Shown in pieces: positions 7,692-15,590 of a DNA stretch of 64,000 nucleotides. Where the stretch lies: assembly GCF_900107255.1 (NCBI RefSeq), contig NZ_FNPH01000009.1, positions 62,001 to 126,000 of the forward strand. Reading direction: 5' to 3'. The translations under genes were made by a program, and so were the position numbers. Position 1 is the first letter of the stretch, and each line of letters opens with the position of its first letter. The DNA comes from Micromonospora pattaloongensis. Lineage in GTDB: Bacteria > Actinomycetota > Actinomycetes > Mycobacteriales > Micromonosporaceae. Below the pieces are notes generated by a model. It was not told the origin of the DNA, did no database searches, and worked only from the letters and a program-made list of their open reading frames with translations.

Positions 7692-8621
7692 ATGAGCCAG
7701 CCACCCGTGATGGTCGTGGGTCAGCTCGTGCGCGACCTCGTGCTGGTCGTCGACGACGTGCCCCGCCCCTTGACGGCGGCGACGGTGCGTCTGCGGCGGG
7801 AGATGCTCGGTGGAAAGGGCGCCAACCAGGCCGTCTCGCTCGCGCAGCTCGGCGTGCCGGTCGGCCTGGTGGCGGTCGCCGGCGACGACCGCGTCGGCGA
7901 CGACATGCTCGCCCGGGCGATGCGGGACGGCATCGACGTGACGGCGGTGGTGCGCCGGCCGGAGACCGACACGGGCCTGATCGTGGACGTGGTCGACGCC
8001 CATCACCACTGGCGCTACCTGGAACACGTGCCGGAGCCGGTGCTGCTGACGGAGGCGGACGTCGCGGCGGCCGCGCCGCGCCTCGCCGCCGCGCCGGCGG
8101 TCCTGGTCCAGCTCCAGCAACCGCCCGCCGCCGCGCTGCGCGCCGCGCGGCTCGCGACCGGCCTGGTCGTGCTGGACGGGGCCCCGCCGGACGAACACCG
8201 CGCCGAGCTGCTCGCCGCGGCGGACGTGGTGCGGGCCGACGCCCGCGAGACCGCGGGGCTGCTCGGCGCGGCGGCCGAGGACCCGGAGCGCGCGGTGGCG
8301 GCCGCCCGGGAGCTGCTGGATGCCGGCCCGTCGCTGGTCGCGGTCGCGCTCGACCCGCGGGGCAACCTGTTCGTCTGGCGCGGCGGACAGCTACTGGTCC
8401 CGTTCACCGACACCCCGATCGTCGACACCACCGGCGCCGGGGACGCCCTCACTGCCGGGCTGACCACCGGGCTGATCCGCGGCGAGGGTCCGGAGCGCGC
8501 CGCGGTGCTCGCCGCCGCGGCGGCCAGCGCGACCGTCGGGCACCCCGGCGGGCGCCCCGACCTCAACCCGTCGACGCTGCGTGCGCACCTCGCGCTCGTC
8601 GAGAAGGGTCTGCGGCGGTGA
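7692..8621 (+). CDS. PfkB-family sugar kinase, ribokinase-like
   Basis: About 310 residues. N-terminal GQLVRDLVLVVDDVP and GGKGANQAVSLAQLG are the first PfkB signature, and DTTGAGDALTAGLTTGL near residue 255 is the second, with the catalytic Asp in GAGD. Such kinases phosphorylate ribose or related sugars and nucleosides with ATP. The ATG at 7692 is chosen; a GTG two codons earlier (7686) is equally possible, as neither has a strong ribosome binding site. It is divergent from the S4 gene and has no transporter beside it, so the substrate stays open. Confidence 0.85.
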   Translation: MSQPPVMVVGQLVRDLVLVVDDVPRPLTAATVRLRREMLGGKGANQAVSLAQLGVPVGLVAVAGDDRVGDDMLARAMRDGIDVTAVVRRPETDTGLIVDVVDAHHHWRYLEHVPEPVLLTEADVAAAAPRLAAAPAVLVQLQQPPAAALRAARLATGLVVLDGAPPDEHRAELLAAADVVRADARETAGLLGAAAEDPERAVAAARELLDAGPSLVAVALDPRGNLFVWRGGQLLVPFTDTPIVDTTGAGDALTAGLTTGLIRGEGPERAAVLAAAAASATVGHPGGRPDLNPSTLRAHLALVEKGLRR

Positions 8622-8742
8622 CGCCGCCGCGGTGCGCGCGGATCCCGCCGGAGCGCGCCGCGGGGTGGCTGCGCCGACCGCGGGCTACTCTTGCGCGGGC
8701 CGCGGAGCGACCGTGGCCGCGCCACCGCAAGGAGTTCCACCC

Positions 8743-9540
8743 GTGCTCGTCCTGCTGCCGCCGTCGGAGGGGAAGGCCGGTGCCGGCTCGGGACGGCCCC
8801 TGGAGCTGGAGACCCTGTCGCTGCCCGCGCTGAACCCGGCCCGGGAACGGGCGCTGGCGGCGCTGGTGACGCTCTGCTCCCAGCCGGATGAGGAATCCGC
8901 GCGCACCGCGTTGGGGCTGAGCCCGGGACAGCGGGCGGAGATCCCGCGCAACGCGCGGCTGCCCGAGGCGCCCGCGCTGCCCGCCGCGCGGCTCTACACC
9001 GGGGTGCTCTACGACGCGCTCGACCTCGGCTCGCTCCCCCCGCCGGCCCGGCGCACGGCCCAGCGCTCGCTGCTGATCTTCTCCGGCCTGTGGGGGGCGG
9101 TCCGCGTCAACGACCGCATTCCGCCGTACCGGTGTTCCGCGACGGCGAAGCTGCCCGGCCTCGGCGCGCTCGGGGCGTACTGGAAGAAGGCGATGCCGGC
9201 GGCGCTGGCCGAGGCCGCCGGGAGCGGGCTGGTGCTGGACCTGCGCTCGTCGGCGTACGCGGGAATGTGGACGCCGTCCGGCCAGATTGCGGGCCGCACC
9301 GCGACCGTGCGGGTGCTGCACGAACGCGCGGTGAACGGCGTGGTCACCCGTTCGGTGGTCAGCCACTCCAACAAGGCGACGAAGGGCCGCCTGGTCCGCG
9401 CCCTGCTGACCAGCGGATCGCGGCCGCGCACGCCCGCCCAGCTCGCGACGGCGCTGCGCGACCTGAAGTACACCGTGGAGGAGCCGGCGACGCCGCCCGG
9501 GCGCCCGGCGCGGCTCGACGTCATCGTGACCGAGCTGTAG
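8743..9540 (+). CDS. yaaA: YaaA/UPF0246 family peroxide-stress protein
   Basis: 265 residues beginning VLVLLPPSEGK, the start motif of the UPF0246 (YaaA) family, with the conserved RLYTGVLYDALD, LLIFSGLWGAVR and SHSNKATKGRLVRALL blocks. In E. coli YaaA limits free iron and oxidative damage during peroxide stress and has a DNA-binding fold. The GTG at 8743 is selected because AAGGAG lies 8 nt upstream and the family starts exactly there; a longer reading from 8581 would overlap the kinase gene. Confidence 0.9.
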   Translation: MLVLLPPSEGKAGAGSGRPLELETLSLPALNPARERALAALVTLCSQPDEESARTALGLSPGQRAEIPRNARLPEAPALPAARLYTGVLYDALDLGSLPPPARRTAQRSLLIFSGLWGAVRVNDRIPPYRCSATAKLPGLGALGAYWKKAMPAALAEAAGSGLVLDLRSSAYAGMWTPSGQIAGRTATVRVLHERAVNGVVTRSVVSHSNKATKGRLVRALLTSGSRPRTPAQLATALRDLKYTVEEPATPPGRPARLDVIVTEL

Positions 9541-9669
9541 CGCGACGCGTCAGCGGACCCGCACCGGGGACACTGCCCGCCGGCGGGCACGCGGGTACGG
9601 TGTGCGGAGCCTCTTCGGGGCCGTCGGGACCACCCGCCGTGACCCCGCAGTTCTTTCAGGGAGTTGACA

Positions 9670-10353
9670 GTGAGCGATCGGGTTGACAGCACCCCGCGCG
9701 GCGGGTCGGAGAACGGCCAGCGCGCGACCCCGACCGGCGGGCGCGCGGCGGCCACGACGACCACGGCGCAGAACGCGGCGAGCCGGCGCGGAGGCGCGCT
9801 CACCGGTGCGCTCGCCGGGCTGGTGATGATCGCCGCGCTCATCGCGCTGGTCGTCGTGCTGAACCAGAAGGCATCCGAGCCGGACCCGGCGCCCGCGGCC
9901 GCCGCCACGCCGGCCCCGACCGCGCCGGCCCCCGAACCCACCGCCCCCGAACCCACGGCCCCCGCGCTGCCCGCGGGCGTCGACCCGGCACTGGCCAGCA
10001 AGCCCGCCGCCAGCGCCGGCACGGGCACCCTCACCAAGCTCACGGTCACCCCGGTGATCAAGGGCTCCGGCCCGACGGTGCGGGCCGGGCAGACCATCAC
10101 GGTCAACTACGTCGGGGTGCACTACGCGACCGGCGAGGAGTTCGACTCGTCGTGGGCGCGGTCCACGCCGGCCTCCTTCCAGATCGGGGTGGGGCAGGTC
10201 CTTCCCGGCTGGGACCGCGGGCTCGTCGGCGTGACGGTCGGCAGCCGGGTGCAGCTGGACATCCCGGCCGCGCTCGCCTACGGCGACAACGCGACGGGTG
10301 GCCGGCCCGCCGGCCCGCTGCGGTTCATCGTGGACGTTCTCGCGGTCCAGTGA
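9670..10353 (+). CDS. Membrane-anchored FKBP-type peptidyl-prolyl isomerase
   Basis: 227 residues. A cytoplasmic Gly/Thr-rich stretch (1-40) is followed by one transmembrane helix (about 45-65, ALAGLVMIAALIALVVVL), an Ala/Pro/Thr linker (70-105) and a C-terminal FKBP domain: ITVNYVGVHYATGEEFDSSW, FQIGVGQVLPGWDRGLVG and IPAALAYGDNATGG. It should catalyse proline cis/trans isomerisation in proteins outside the membrane. The GTG at 9670 has AGGGAG 7 nt upstream; a TTG at 9664 overlaps that site. A strong hairpin terminator follows the stop. Confidence 0.9.
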   Translation: MSDRVDSTPRGGSENGQRATPTGGRAAATTTTAQNAASRRGGALTGALAGLVMIAALIALVVVLNQKASEPDPAPAAAATPAPTAPAPEPTAPEPTAPALPAGVDPALASKPAASAGTGTLTKLTVTPVIKGSGPTVRAGQTITVNYVGVHYATGEEFDSSWARSTPASFQIGVGQVLPGWDRGLVGVTVGSRVQLDIPAALAYGDNATGGRPAGPLRFIVDVLAVQ

Positions 10354-10360
10354 CGACGGC

Positions 10361-10393
10361 CCGTGGTCGCGGCGCGTCGCGCCGCGACCACGG
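10361..10393 (+). terminator. Hairpin terminator after the FKBP gene
   Basis: CCGTGGTCGCGGCG (10361-10374) pairs perfectly with CGCCGCGACCACGG (10380-10393), loop of 5 nt, 8 nt after the FKBP stop codon. There is no T-tract, as is usual for actinobacterial intrinsic terminators. Confidence 0.7.
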
Positions 10394-10514
10394 TGGCCGA
10401 CGCCGGTTTCGGACCGGCACACCAATCGCGCGGCCGGTCGACGCCGACCGTGGCGGACGTCTCGGACCGGCGGATCGACGGAGCCGGGCGGAGAAAACCC
10501 GCTAACCTCGCCAG

Positions 10515-11159
10515 GTGACCTGGCTCGACGTCATCGGCTGGACCGGCTCCGCGCTGCTGGTCTGGTCGCTGCTGCAGACCCGCATCCTGCGCCTGCGCGC
10601 GCTGAACCTGATCGGCTGCCTGGTGCTCATCGGCTACAACGCGGCCGTCCGGGTCTGGCCCATGGTCGGACTCAACGTGGTGCTCGCCGTCATCAACCTG
10701 CACTACCTGCGGAAGATGATCACGACGCGGCACGACGAGCGCGCGTACGCGGTCGTCGAGGTCGGCACCGACGACGAGTTCCTCGCCCACACCCTGCGGG
10801 TGCACGCCGCCGAGATCGCCCGGTTCAACCCGCACTTCGACTGGGACGCCGGCTGGGCGCAGCGGCGGGCGTTCCTGATCGTCCACGACGACGAGGTGGT
10901 CGGCGTCGTGCTGCTGCGCCACACGGGCAACGGGGTGGCGCAGGTGGACCTGGACTACGTCACCCAACGGTACCGGGACTTCACCCCCGGCGAGTTCGTC
11001 TACCGGCGCAGCCGTTTCCTCACCGACCGCGGCTTCCGCCGCGTGGTCACCCCGCCCGGCATGGTCGCGCCCTACTACGGGCGGCTCGGGTTCCGGCGCG
11101 AGGGCGACTCCTACGTGCTGGACCTGCCCGCCCCGGACGGGGCGGCCTCAGCGCGCTGA
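10515..11159 (+). CDS. Membrane/GNAT-like fusion protein (YgjV/PnuC-like N-terminus)
   Basis: 214 residues in two parts. The first ~70 hold three hydrophobic helices (GWTGSALLVWSLLQTR, LNLIGCLVLIGYNAAV, VGLNVVLAVINLHYL), spaced as in YgjV/PnuC-type membrane proteins. The rest is soluble and GNAT-like: AFLIVHDDEVVGVVLLRHTG, then YRDFTPGEFVYRRSRFLTDRGF and APYYGRLGFRREGD, the last typical of acetyltransferase C-termini. Substrate unknown. A TAACCT box at 10503-10508 ends 6 nt before the GTG, so the message is probably leaderless; there is no ribosome binding site. Confidence 0.7.
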   Translation: MTWLDVIGWTGSALLVWSLLQTRILRLRALNLIGCLVLIGYNAAVRVWPMVGLNVVLAVINLHYLRKMITTRHDERAYAVVEVGTDDEFLAHTLRVHAAEIARFNPHFDWDAGWAQRRAFLIVHDDEVVGVVLLRHTGNGVAQVDLDYVTQRYRDFTPGEFVYRRSRFLTDRGFRRVVTPPGMVAPYYGRLGFRREGDSYVLDLPAPDGAASAR

Positions 11160-11186
11160 CCGGCGACCCGCAGGCGCGCCGCGGCG

Positions 11187-12209
11187 CTAGGCCGGGATCG
11201 GCTGCACGGCCCGGTAGTAGAGGTCGAGGCAGACCAGCAGCTCGGTGTGGGCGACCCCGGTCAGGGTGCGGATCTCGGAGTCCACGACGTGCATGACGTC
11301 CTGGGCGTCCCGGCAGACCGCCTCGACGAAGATGTCGAACCGGCCCGCGCACGCGACGACGTACTTGACCGCCGGCAGCTTGGTCAGGGTGCCGGCCAGG
11401 TCGATGATGCTGTGCCCGGGGGCGACCCGGATCCCGACCCAGACCTGCATGCTGAAGCCGAGACTGCGCGGGTTGGCGATCGCGGTGATCCGGATCGTCC
11501 TCTCCTGGAGCATCCGCGTGACCCGCTTGCGCACCTGCGACTCGGAGATTCCCAGCTGCTCGCCGACCAACCCGAACGGCAGCCGCCCGTCGCCGCTGAG
11601 CTCGGCGACGATCCGTCGGTCGGTCGCGTCCAGCGGCGCCCGCGCCTCGGTGTCACCGTGCTCGCCGCGCTGCTGCGCCGCGTCCCAGACCGGGTCCTGG
11701 TAGTGCAGCTGCAGGTACGGGAAGACCTCGGCGGACCGGACGCCGGGCGCCCGCACGAACGACTCGTCGATCACCGTCAGCAGCTCGGCCGTGTCCCGGC
11801 AGAGCACCTCGACCAGGGCGTCGTACCGGCCGGTGGTGATCACGGCGTAGTCGACCGAGGGCAGCTTCGCCATCGACTCGACCACCGGCTTGATACCCCG
11901 CCGGCCGTCCACCTTCACCCCGACGAGCGCGCCGACGGTGTAGCCGAGCACCGCCGGGTCGGCGACCGTGGTGATCTGGATGACCCGGTTCTCGAGCAGC
12001 TCGTTGACCCGCCGCCGGATGGTCTTCTCCGGCACCCGCAGCTCCCGCGAGATCGCGGCGAACGACTGCCGGCCGTCCACCTGGAGCAGCCGGATCAGCG
12101 CGCGATCCAGGTCGGAGAGCGGAACCTCGCCGGTGTCGGCCTCCGCGAAGGCGCCGCTCAGGAACCCGGCCACGACGTTCTCCGATCCGTGGTTCTCCGC
12201 TGCGCGCAT
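11187..12209 (-). CDS. Double-domain Lrp/AsnC-family transcriptional regulator
   Basis: About 340 residues made of two Lrp/AsnC units in tandem. Unit 1 has an HTH (LDRALIRLLQVDGRQSFAAI, VPEKTIRRRVNELL) and an AsnC ligand domain; unit 2 repeats this (ATDRRIVAELSGDGRLPFGL, SESQVRKRVTRMLQE). Such fused regulators act as pseudo-dimers binding amino acids or related metabolites. The ATG at 12209 sits 7 nt after TATCTT (minus strand, 12217-12222), so it can be made from a leaderless transcript. It is 25 bp downstream of the amidohydrolase gene on the same strand and probably controls the adjoining catabolic genes. Confidence 0.88.
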   Translation of the reverse strand: MRAAENHGSENVVAGFLSGAFAEADTGEVPLSDLDRALIRLLQVDGRQSFAAISRELRVPEKTIRRRVNELLENRVIQITTVADPAVLGYTVGALVGVKVDGRRGIKPVVESMAKLPSVDYAVITTGRYDALVEVLCRDTAELLTVIDESFVRAPGVRSAEVFPYLQLHYQDPVWDAAQQRGEHGDTEARAPLDATDRRIVAELSGDGRLPFGLVGEQLGISESQVRKRVTRMLQERTIRITAIANPRSLGFSMQVWVGIRVAPGHSIIDLAGTLTKLPAVKYVVACAGRFDIFVEAVCRDAQDVMHVVDSEIRTLTGVAHTELLVCLDLYYRAVQPIPA

Positions 12210-12234
12210 GCCAGCCAAGATAGCGGCGAAGCGC

Positions 12235-13908
12235 TCACGCGCCGATCTCCGACGGGACGGGCGCGCCGGGTCGGGTGTGGACGAGCCGGCCGCCGAGGTA
12301 GACGGCGTCGACGCGGATGTCGAGCAGTTCGTCGGTGGCGCAGGCGAACGGGTCGCGGTCCAGCACGATCACGTCGGCCTTCTTGCCCGGCTCCAGCGAG
12401 CCGTACAGCTGCTCCTCGCCCAGGGTCGCGGCACCGTTGATGGTGTGCATCCGCAACGCCTCCGCGAGCGTGATCCGCTGATCGCCGTCGAGCTCCTCGC
12501 CGAAGAACGACTGGCGGCTCAGGCAGCACCACACGCTGAAGAACGGGTTGGTGGCGCGCTCCTCGGAGCCGATCCACACGTCCGAGCTGCCGGTGATCGC
12601 CCAGCCCTCGTCGAGCAGGCGGCGGAACGGGAACCGACCGAGCCGGCCGTAGTCGCCGAGATAGGTCGGGAAGAAGTCGCCGAAGGTGTAGATGAAGACG
12701 GGCTGCGGGACCGGGATGATCCCGGCGCGCCGCCACAGCTCGGTCGCCTCCGGCTCCGGCAGGAAGTTGCCCGCGTGCTCGACCCGCGGCGTCGGCGCGC
12801 CCGGTTGCGGCCCACCGGCGGCCTCGATCGCCAGGCACACCTCCTCCTGCGCCCGGTCGCCGTTGGCGTGCACGGCCAGCTGCAGGCCCGCGGCTGCGGT
12901 CCGGCGCAGCGCGTCGCCGATCTGGTCGGCGCTCAGCGCCACCTCGCCGCAGTGGTGGTGCCCCTCGAGGACGTACGGCTTCTTCACCGCCGCGCTGGCG
13001 GCGGAGTAGCCGCCGTCGGAGAACATCTTCACGCCCTGGATCCGCATCAGCTCGTCCGGCACGGTCAGCCCCAACCAGTCGCGGTGGGTGCACGCCTGCT
13101 CCAGGCTGACCGTGCCCGGCGCCCAGAGGTAGACCCGCAGCCGGGCGCCGAGGTCACCGTCGGCGTGCAGCGCGTCCATCGCGCGCAGGCCCTCCACGGT
13201 CTCGGAGATCTCGCCGATCGTGGTGACGCCCTTGGCGGTGAACAGGTCCCGTACGCCCTCGCGGATCGCGGACCGCAGCTGCGCGCCGCTCAGCTTCGGC
13301 AGCGGCAGGAGGTTGTCCATCTCCTTCACCACGCCGGTCGGCTCGCCGTGCTCGTCGCGTTCGACCGTGGGCAGGCCGGTGATGCTGTAGTCGGCCTCCT
13401 GGTAGCCGCGGGTGATGCCGGCGCGCTCCAGGGCGAGGCTGTTGAGGACGCTGATGTGCCCGCCGGCGCGGACCACGATCGCCACGTCGGTGCTGACCGT
13501 GTCGAGCTCGGCCCGGGTGGGCAGCCGCTTCTCGGCGAGCTTCTGGTCGAAGAAGAGGTTGGCCTGACCGACCAGCCAGCCGTCGACCGCCTCGTCGAGG
13601 TGCGCGCGGAGGGTGTCGAGCACGTCGGCGACGGTGCCGCAGCGCGGGGCGCGGCAGTCCACGGTCTGGTACGCGGTGCGGGCGGCGACCTCCATGTGCG
13701 CGTGGACGTCGACGAAGCCCGGCATGACCGGGGCGTCCCCGAGATCGCGCACCTGGGTGTCGGGGCCGATGTACGCCGCCGCCTGCCCGGGCGCCCCGGT
13801 GGCGACGATGTTCCCGTCCCGCACGGCGAGGAAGCCCGGGGAGACGGGGTCGCCCTCGGTCATCCAGATGACGCGGTTCGAGACCAGGACCAGATCGGCG
13901 GCGTCCAT
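12235..13908 (-). CDS. YtcJ-type amidohydrolase (Amidohydro_3)
   Basis: 557 residues of the metal-dependent amidohydrolase superfamily. The first metal motif is VDVHAHME (His-x-His), followed by GGHISVLNS, the VKMFSDGG segment with the Lys that may be carboxylated, VHANGDRAQ, VEHAGN and a late ITGSSDVWIGS metal Asp. The family hydrolyses exocyclic C-N bonds of amides or cyclic amides. No signal peptide is visible. The ATG at 13908 has GAGGAGG about 10 nt upstream; the earlier in-frame start overlaps this site. Placed divergent from an oxygenase-transport operon, it may hydrolyse an amide intermediate of the same pathway. Confidence 0.88.
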   Translation of the reverse strand: MDAADLVLVSNRVIWMTEGDPVSPGFLAVRDGNIVATGAPGQAAAYIGPDTQVRDLGDAPVMPGFVDVHAHMEVAARTAYQTVDCRAPRCGTVADVLDTLRAHLDEAVDGWLVGQANLFFDQKLAEKRLPTRAELDTVSTDVAIVVRAGGHISVLNSLALERAGITRGYQEADYSITGLPTVERDEHGEPTGVVKEMDNLLPLPKLSGAQLRSAIREGVRDLFTAKGVTTIGEISETVEGLRAMDALHADGDLGARLRVYLWAPGTVSLEQACTHRDWLGLTVPDELMRIQGVKMFSDGGYSAASAAVKKPYVLEGHHHCGEVALSADQIGDALRRTAAAGLQLAVHANGDRAQEEVCLAIEAAGGPQPGAPTPRVEHAGNFLPEPEATELWRRAGIIPVPQPVFIYTFGDFFPTYLGDYGRLGRFPFRRLLDEGWAITGSSDVWIGSEERATNPFFSVWCCLSRQSFFGEELDGDQRITLAEALRMHTINGAATLGEEQLYGSLEPGKKADVIVLDRDPFACATDELLDIRVDAVYLGGRLVHTRPGAPVPSEIGA

Positions 13909-14049
13909 ATCGGCTGACTCCTCCTCGAGGTACCACAAGATGGGACGGATGCCGCCAGCACGGCGGCGATGCGACGGGGCGAATACCGTGCCGATGCCCG
14001 TCGCACGGGATCAGCGGGGCGTTCCACCCCGCACGGCGCAGTGGCGCTG

Positions 14050-14078
14050 ACGGTAACCCGCCCGATGCGGGCAGTCAA
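14050..14078 (-). promoter_or_regulatory. Putative promoter of the amidohydrolase-regulator arm, with operator in the spacer
   Basis: On the minus strand TTGACT (14073-14078), a 17-bp spacer and TACCGT (14050-14055) form a near-consensus vegetative promoter pointing to the amidohydrolase, with a leader of about 135 nt. The spacer holds GCCCG-ATG-CGGGC (14060-14072), a perfect inverted repeat that a bound repressor would use to block RNA polymerase. The whole 452-bp divergent gap 13909-14360 holds this promoter, the one at 14217-14246 and AT-richer DNA between them (about 14080-14210). Confidence 0.6.
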
Positions 14079-14216
14079 TGGCGAAATCCGGTCTTTGGTA
14101 GCTGCATTTTGCCGAATTCTGCCCCTGCAACCTGCTCGACACCGATCTGGAGCCGCTTCATCGACCGTTTGTCCGATATCCATCCGACACGCTCGAAGAA
14201 CCGACGAATTCAGTCC

Positions 14217-14246
14217 TTGACACCGCTGTAACGGACTGTTTACGGT
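14217..14246 (+). promoter_or_regulatory. Putative promoter of the oxygenase-transporter operon
   Basis: TTGACA (14217-14222), an exact -35 consensus, is followed 18 bp later by TACGGT (14241-14246), a TAnnnT-type -10 box very like the one of the opposing promoter (TACCGT). It would start transcription near 14253 and give a leader of about 108 nt before the FAD monooxygenase start. Confidence 0.6.
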
Positions 14247-14360
14247 CTAGCCCCAGGTCAGGAGTGAGCGGAGTCTCACTTCCGGTCACCGACGGGTCTC
14301 GGACCGGGCGCGACGCTGCGCCGGTTCTCAACAAGCTCTCGCTCGTGAAGGGGCGGTTCA

Positions 14361-15515
14361 ATGCCATCTGGGGTGCGTCATGCGGAGGTCGCCGGCGGCG
14401 GCCTGGGCGGGTTGACCGTAGCTACGGCACTCGCACAGCGCGGATGGAGCGTCCGCGTCCACGAGCGCGGCAGCGAGCTGCGCGAGATCGGCGCCGGCAT
14501 CTTCATGTGGGAGAACGCGGTGCGGGTGCTCGAGCACCTCGGCGCGTTCGACGAGGCGCTCGGCCGCGCGGAGCGCATCGAGAGCTGGCGGCTGTTCGAC
14601 GAGCGCCAGCGCCTGATCCAGGACGACTGGATGAAGTCCGACGACGTGCGGCTCTTCACCGTGCTCCGCACCGACCTGCACCGCGCCCTCGGCAACGCCG
14701 CGAAGCGGGCCGGCGTCGAGATCGTCACCAACTCGTTCGTCGCCGGCGCGTCGGAGAACGGTGAGCTGTTCACCGAGAACGGCACCTCGTACAAGGCCGA
14801 CCTGATCGTCGGCGCGGACGGCGTGGGCTCCGCGGTGCGCAACTCCGTCGGGCTGAACATCGTGGTGAAGGACCTGATGGACGGCTGCAGCCGGCACCTG
14901 GTGCCGCGGCTGCCGCACGACCCGGTCAACCACGCGCTGGAGTACTGGAACGGCGGCCGCCGCGTCGGCATCACGCCGGTCTCCGACGAGCAGGTCTACA
15001 TCTACACCTGCTGCCCCGCCACCGACCTGGCCGGCCGCGAGCAGCCGTTCAACGTCGAGTCGTGGAGCCAGTCGTTCCCGCACCTGCGCCACTTCTTCGA
15101 CCGCATCCCGAGCGTCTCCCGCTGGGCGTCGTTCGCCGACGTGCGCACCCACGCGTGGGTCAAGGGCAAGGTCGCGCTGATCGGCGACGCCGCGAGCGCG
15201 ATGTCGCCGAACCTCGGCCAGGCCGCGTGTCTCGCCATGGTCAACGGCTTCTCGCTGGCGATGATGCTCGAGGGCGCGACCAACATCGAGTCGGCCCTGC
15301 TCGGCTGGGAGGCGCGGCAGCGTCCGGTCACCGACGCGACCCAGAAGTACTCGCGCCTCTACGGCCGCGTCGGCACCCGCTGGCCGCGCCAGCTCACCGA
15401 CGTGCGCTCCGCGCTGATCTGGGCCGCCGGCAAGTCGCGGCCGTGGCAGGCGAAGGTCAACGTCGCCGCCCACCAGGGCGCCGAGCTGGTCGGCAAGGCC
15501 CGCAAGGCCGGCTGA
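14361..15515 (+). CDS. FAD-dependent aromatic-ring monooxygenase, MHPC-oxygenase-like
   Basis: 384 residues of the class A flavoprotein hydroxylases. It has the Rossmann start AEVAGGGLGGLTVATALAQ, a VRVHERGSELREIGAGI segment, the DG motif (DLIVGADGVGSAVR) and the GD motif (GKVALIGDAASAMSPNLGQ). The N-terminus, the GAGIFMW block and the C-terminal block resemble, from memory, 2-methyl-3-hydroxypyridine-5-carboxylate oxygenase of vitamin B6 breakdown. That enzyme hydroxylates and opens a pyridine ring with NAD(P)H and O2. The exact substrate here is unproven. It is the first gene of an operon with an importer and an aldehyde dehydrogenase. Confidence 0.82.
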   Translation: MPSGVRHAEVAGGGLGGLTVATALAQRGWSVRVHERGSELREIGAGIFMWENAVRVLEHLGAFDEALGRAERIESWRLFDERQRLIQDDWMKSDDVRLFTVLRTDLHRALGNAAKRAGVEIVTNSFVAGASENGELFTENGTSYKADLIVGADGVGSAVRNSVGLNIVVKDLMDGCSRHLVPRLPHDPVNHALEYWNGGRRVGITPVSDEQVYIYTCCPATDLAGREQPFNVESWSQSFPHLRHFFDRIPSVSRWASFADVRTHAWVKGKVALIGDAASAMSPNLGQAACLAMVNGFSLAMMLEGATNIESALLGWEARQRPVTDATQKYSRLYGRVGTRWPRQLTDVRSALIWAAGKSRPWQAKVNVAAHQGAELVGKARKAG

Positions 15516-15590
15516 CCCGCACCGCTGTTCCAGCACGCACTGATCGTGAGCACTCCTGCCGCGGGCAGGACCAGATGATGGAGAACAGAC

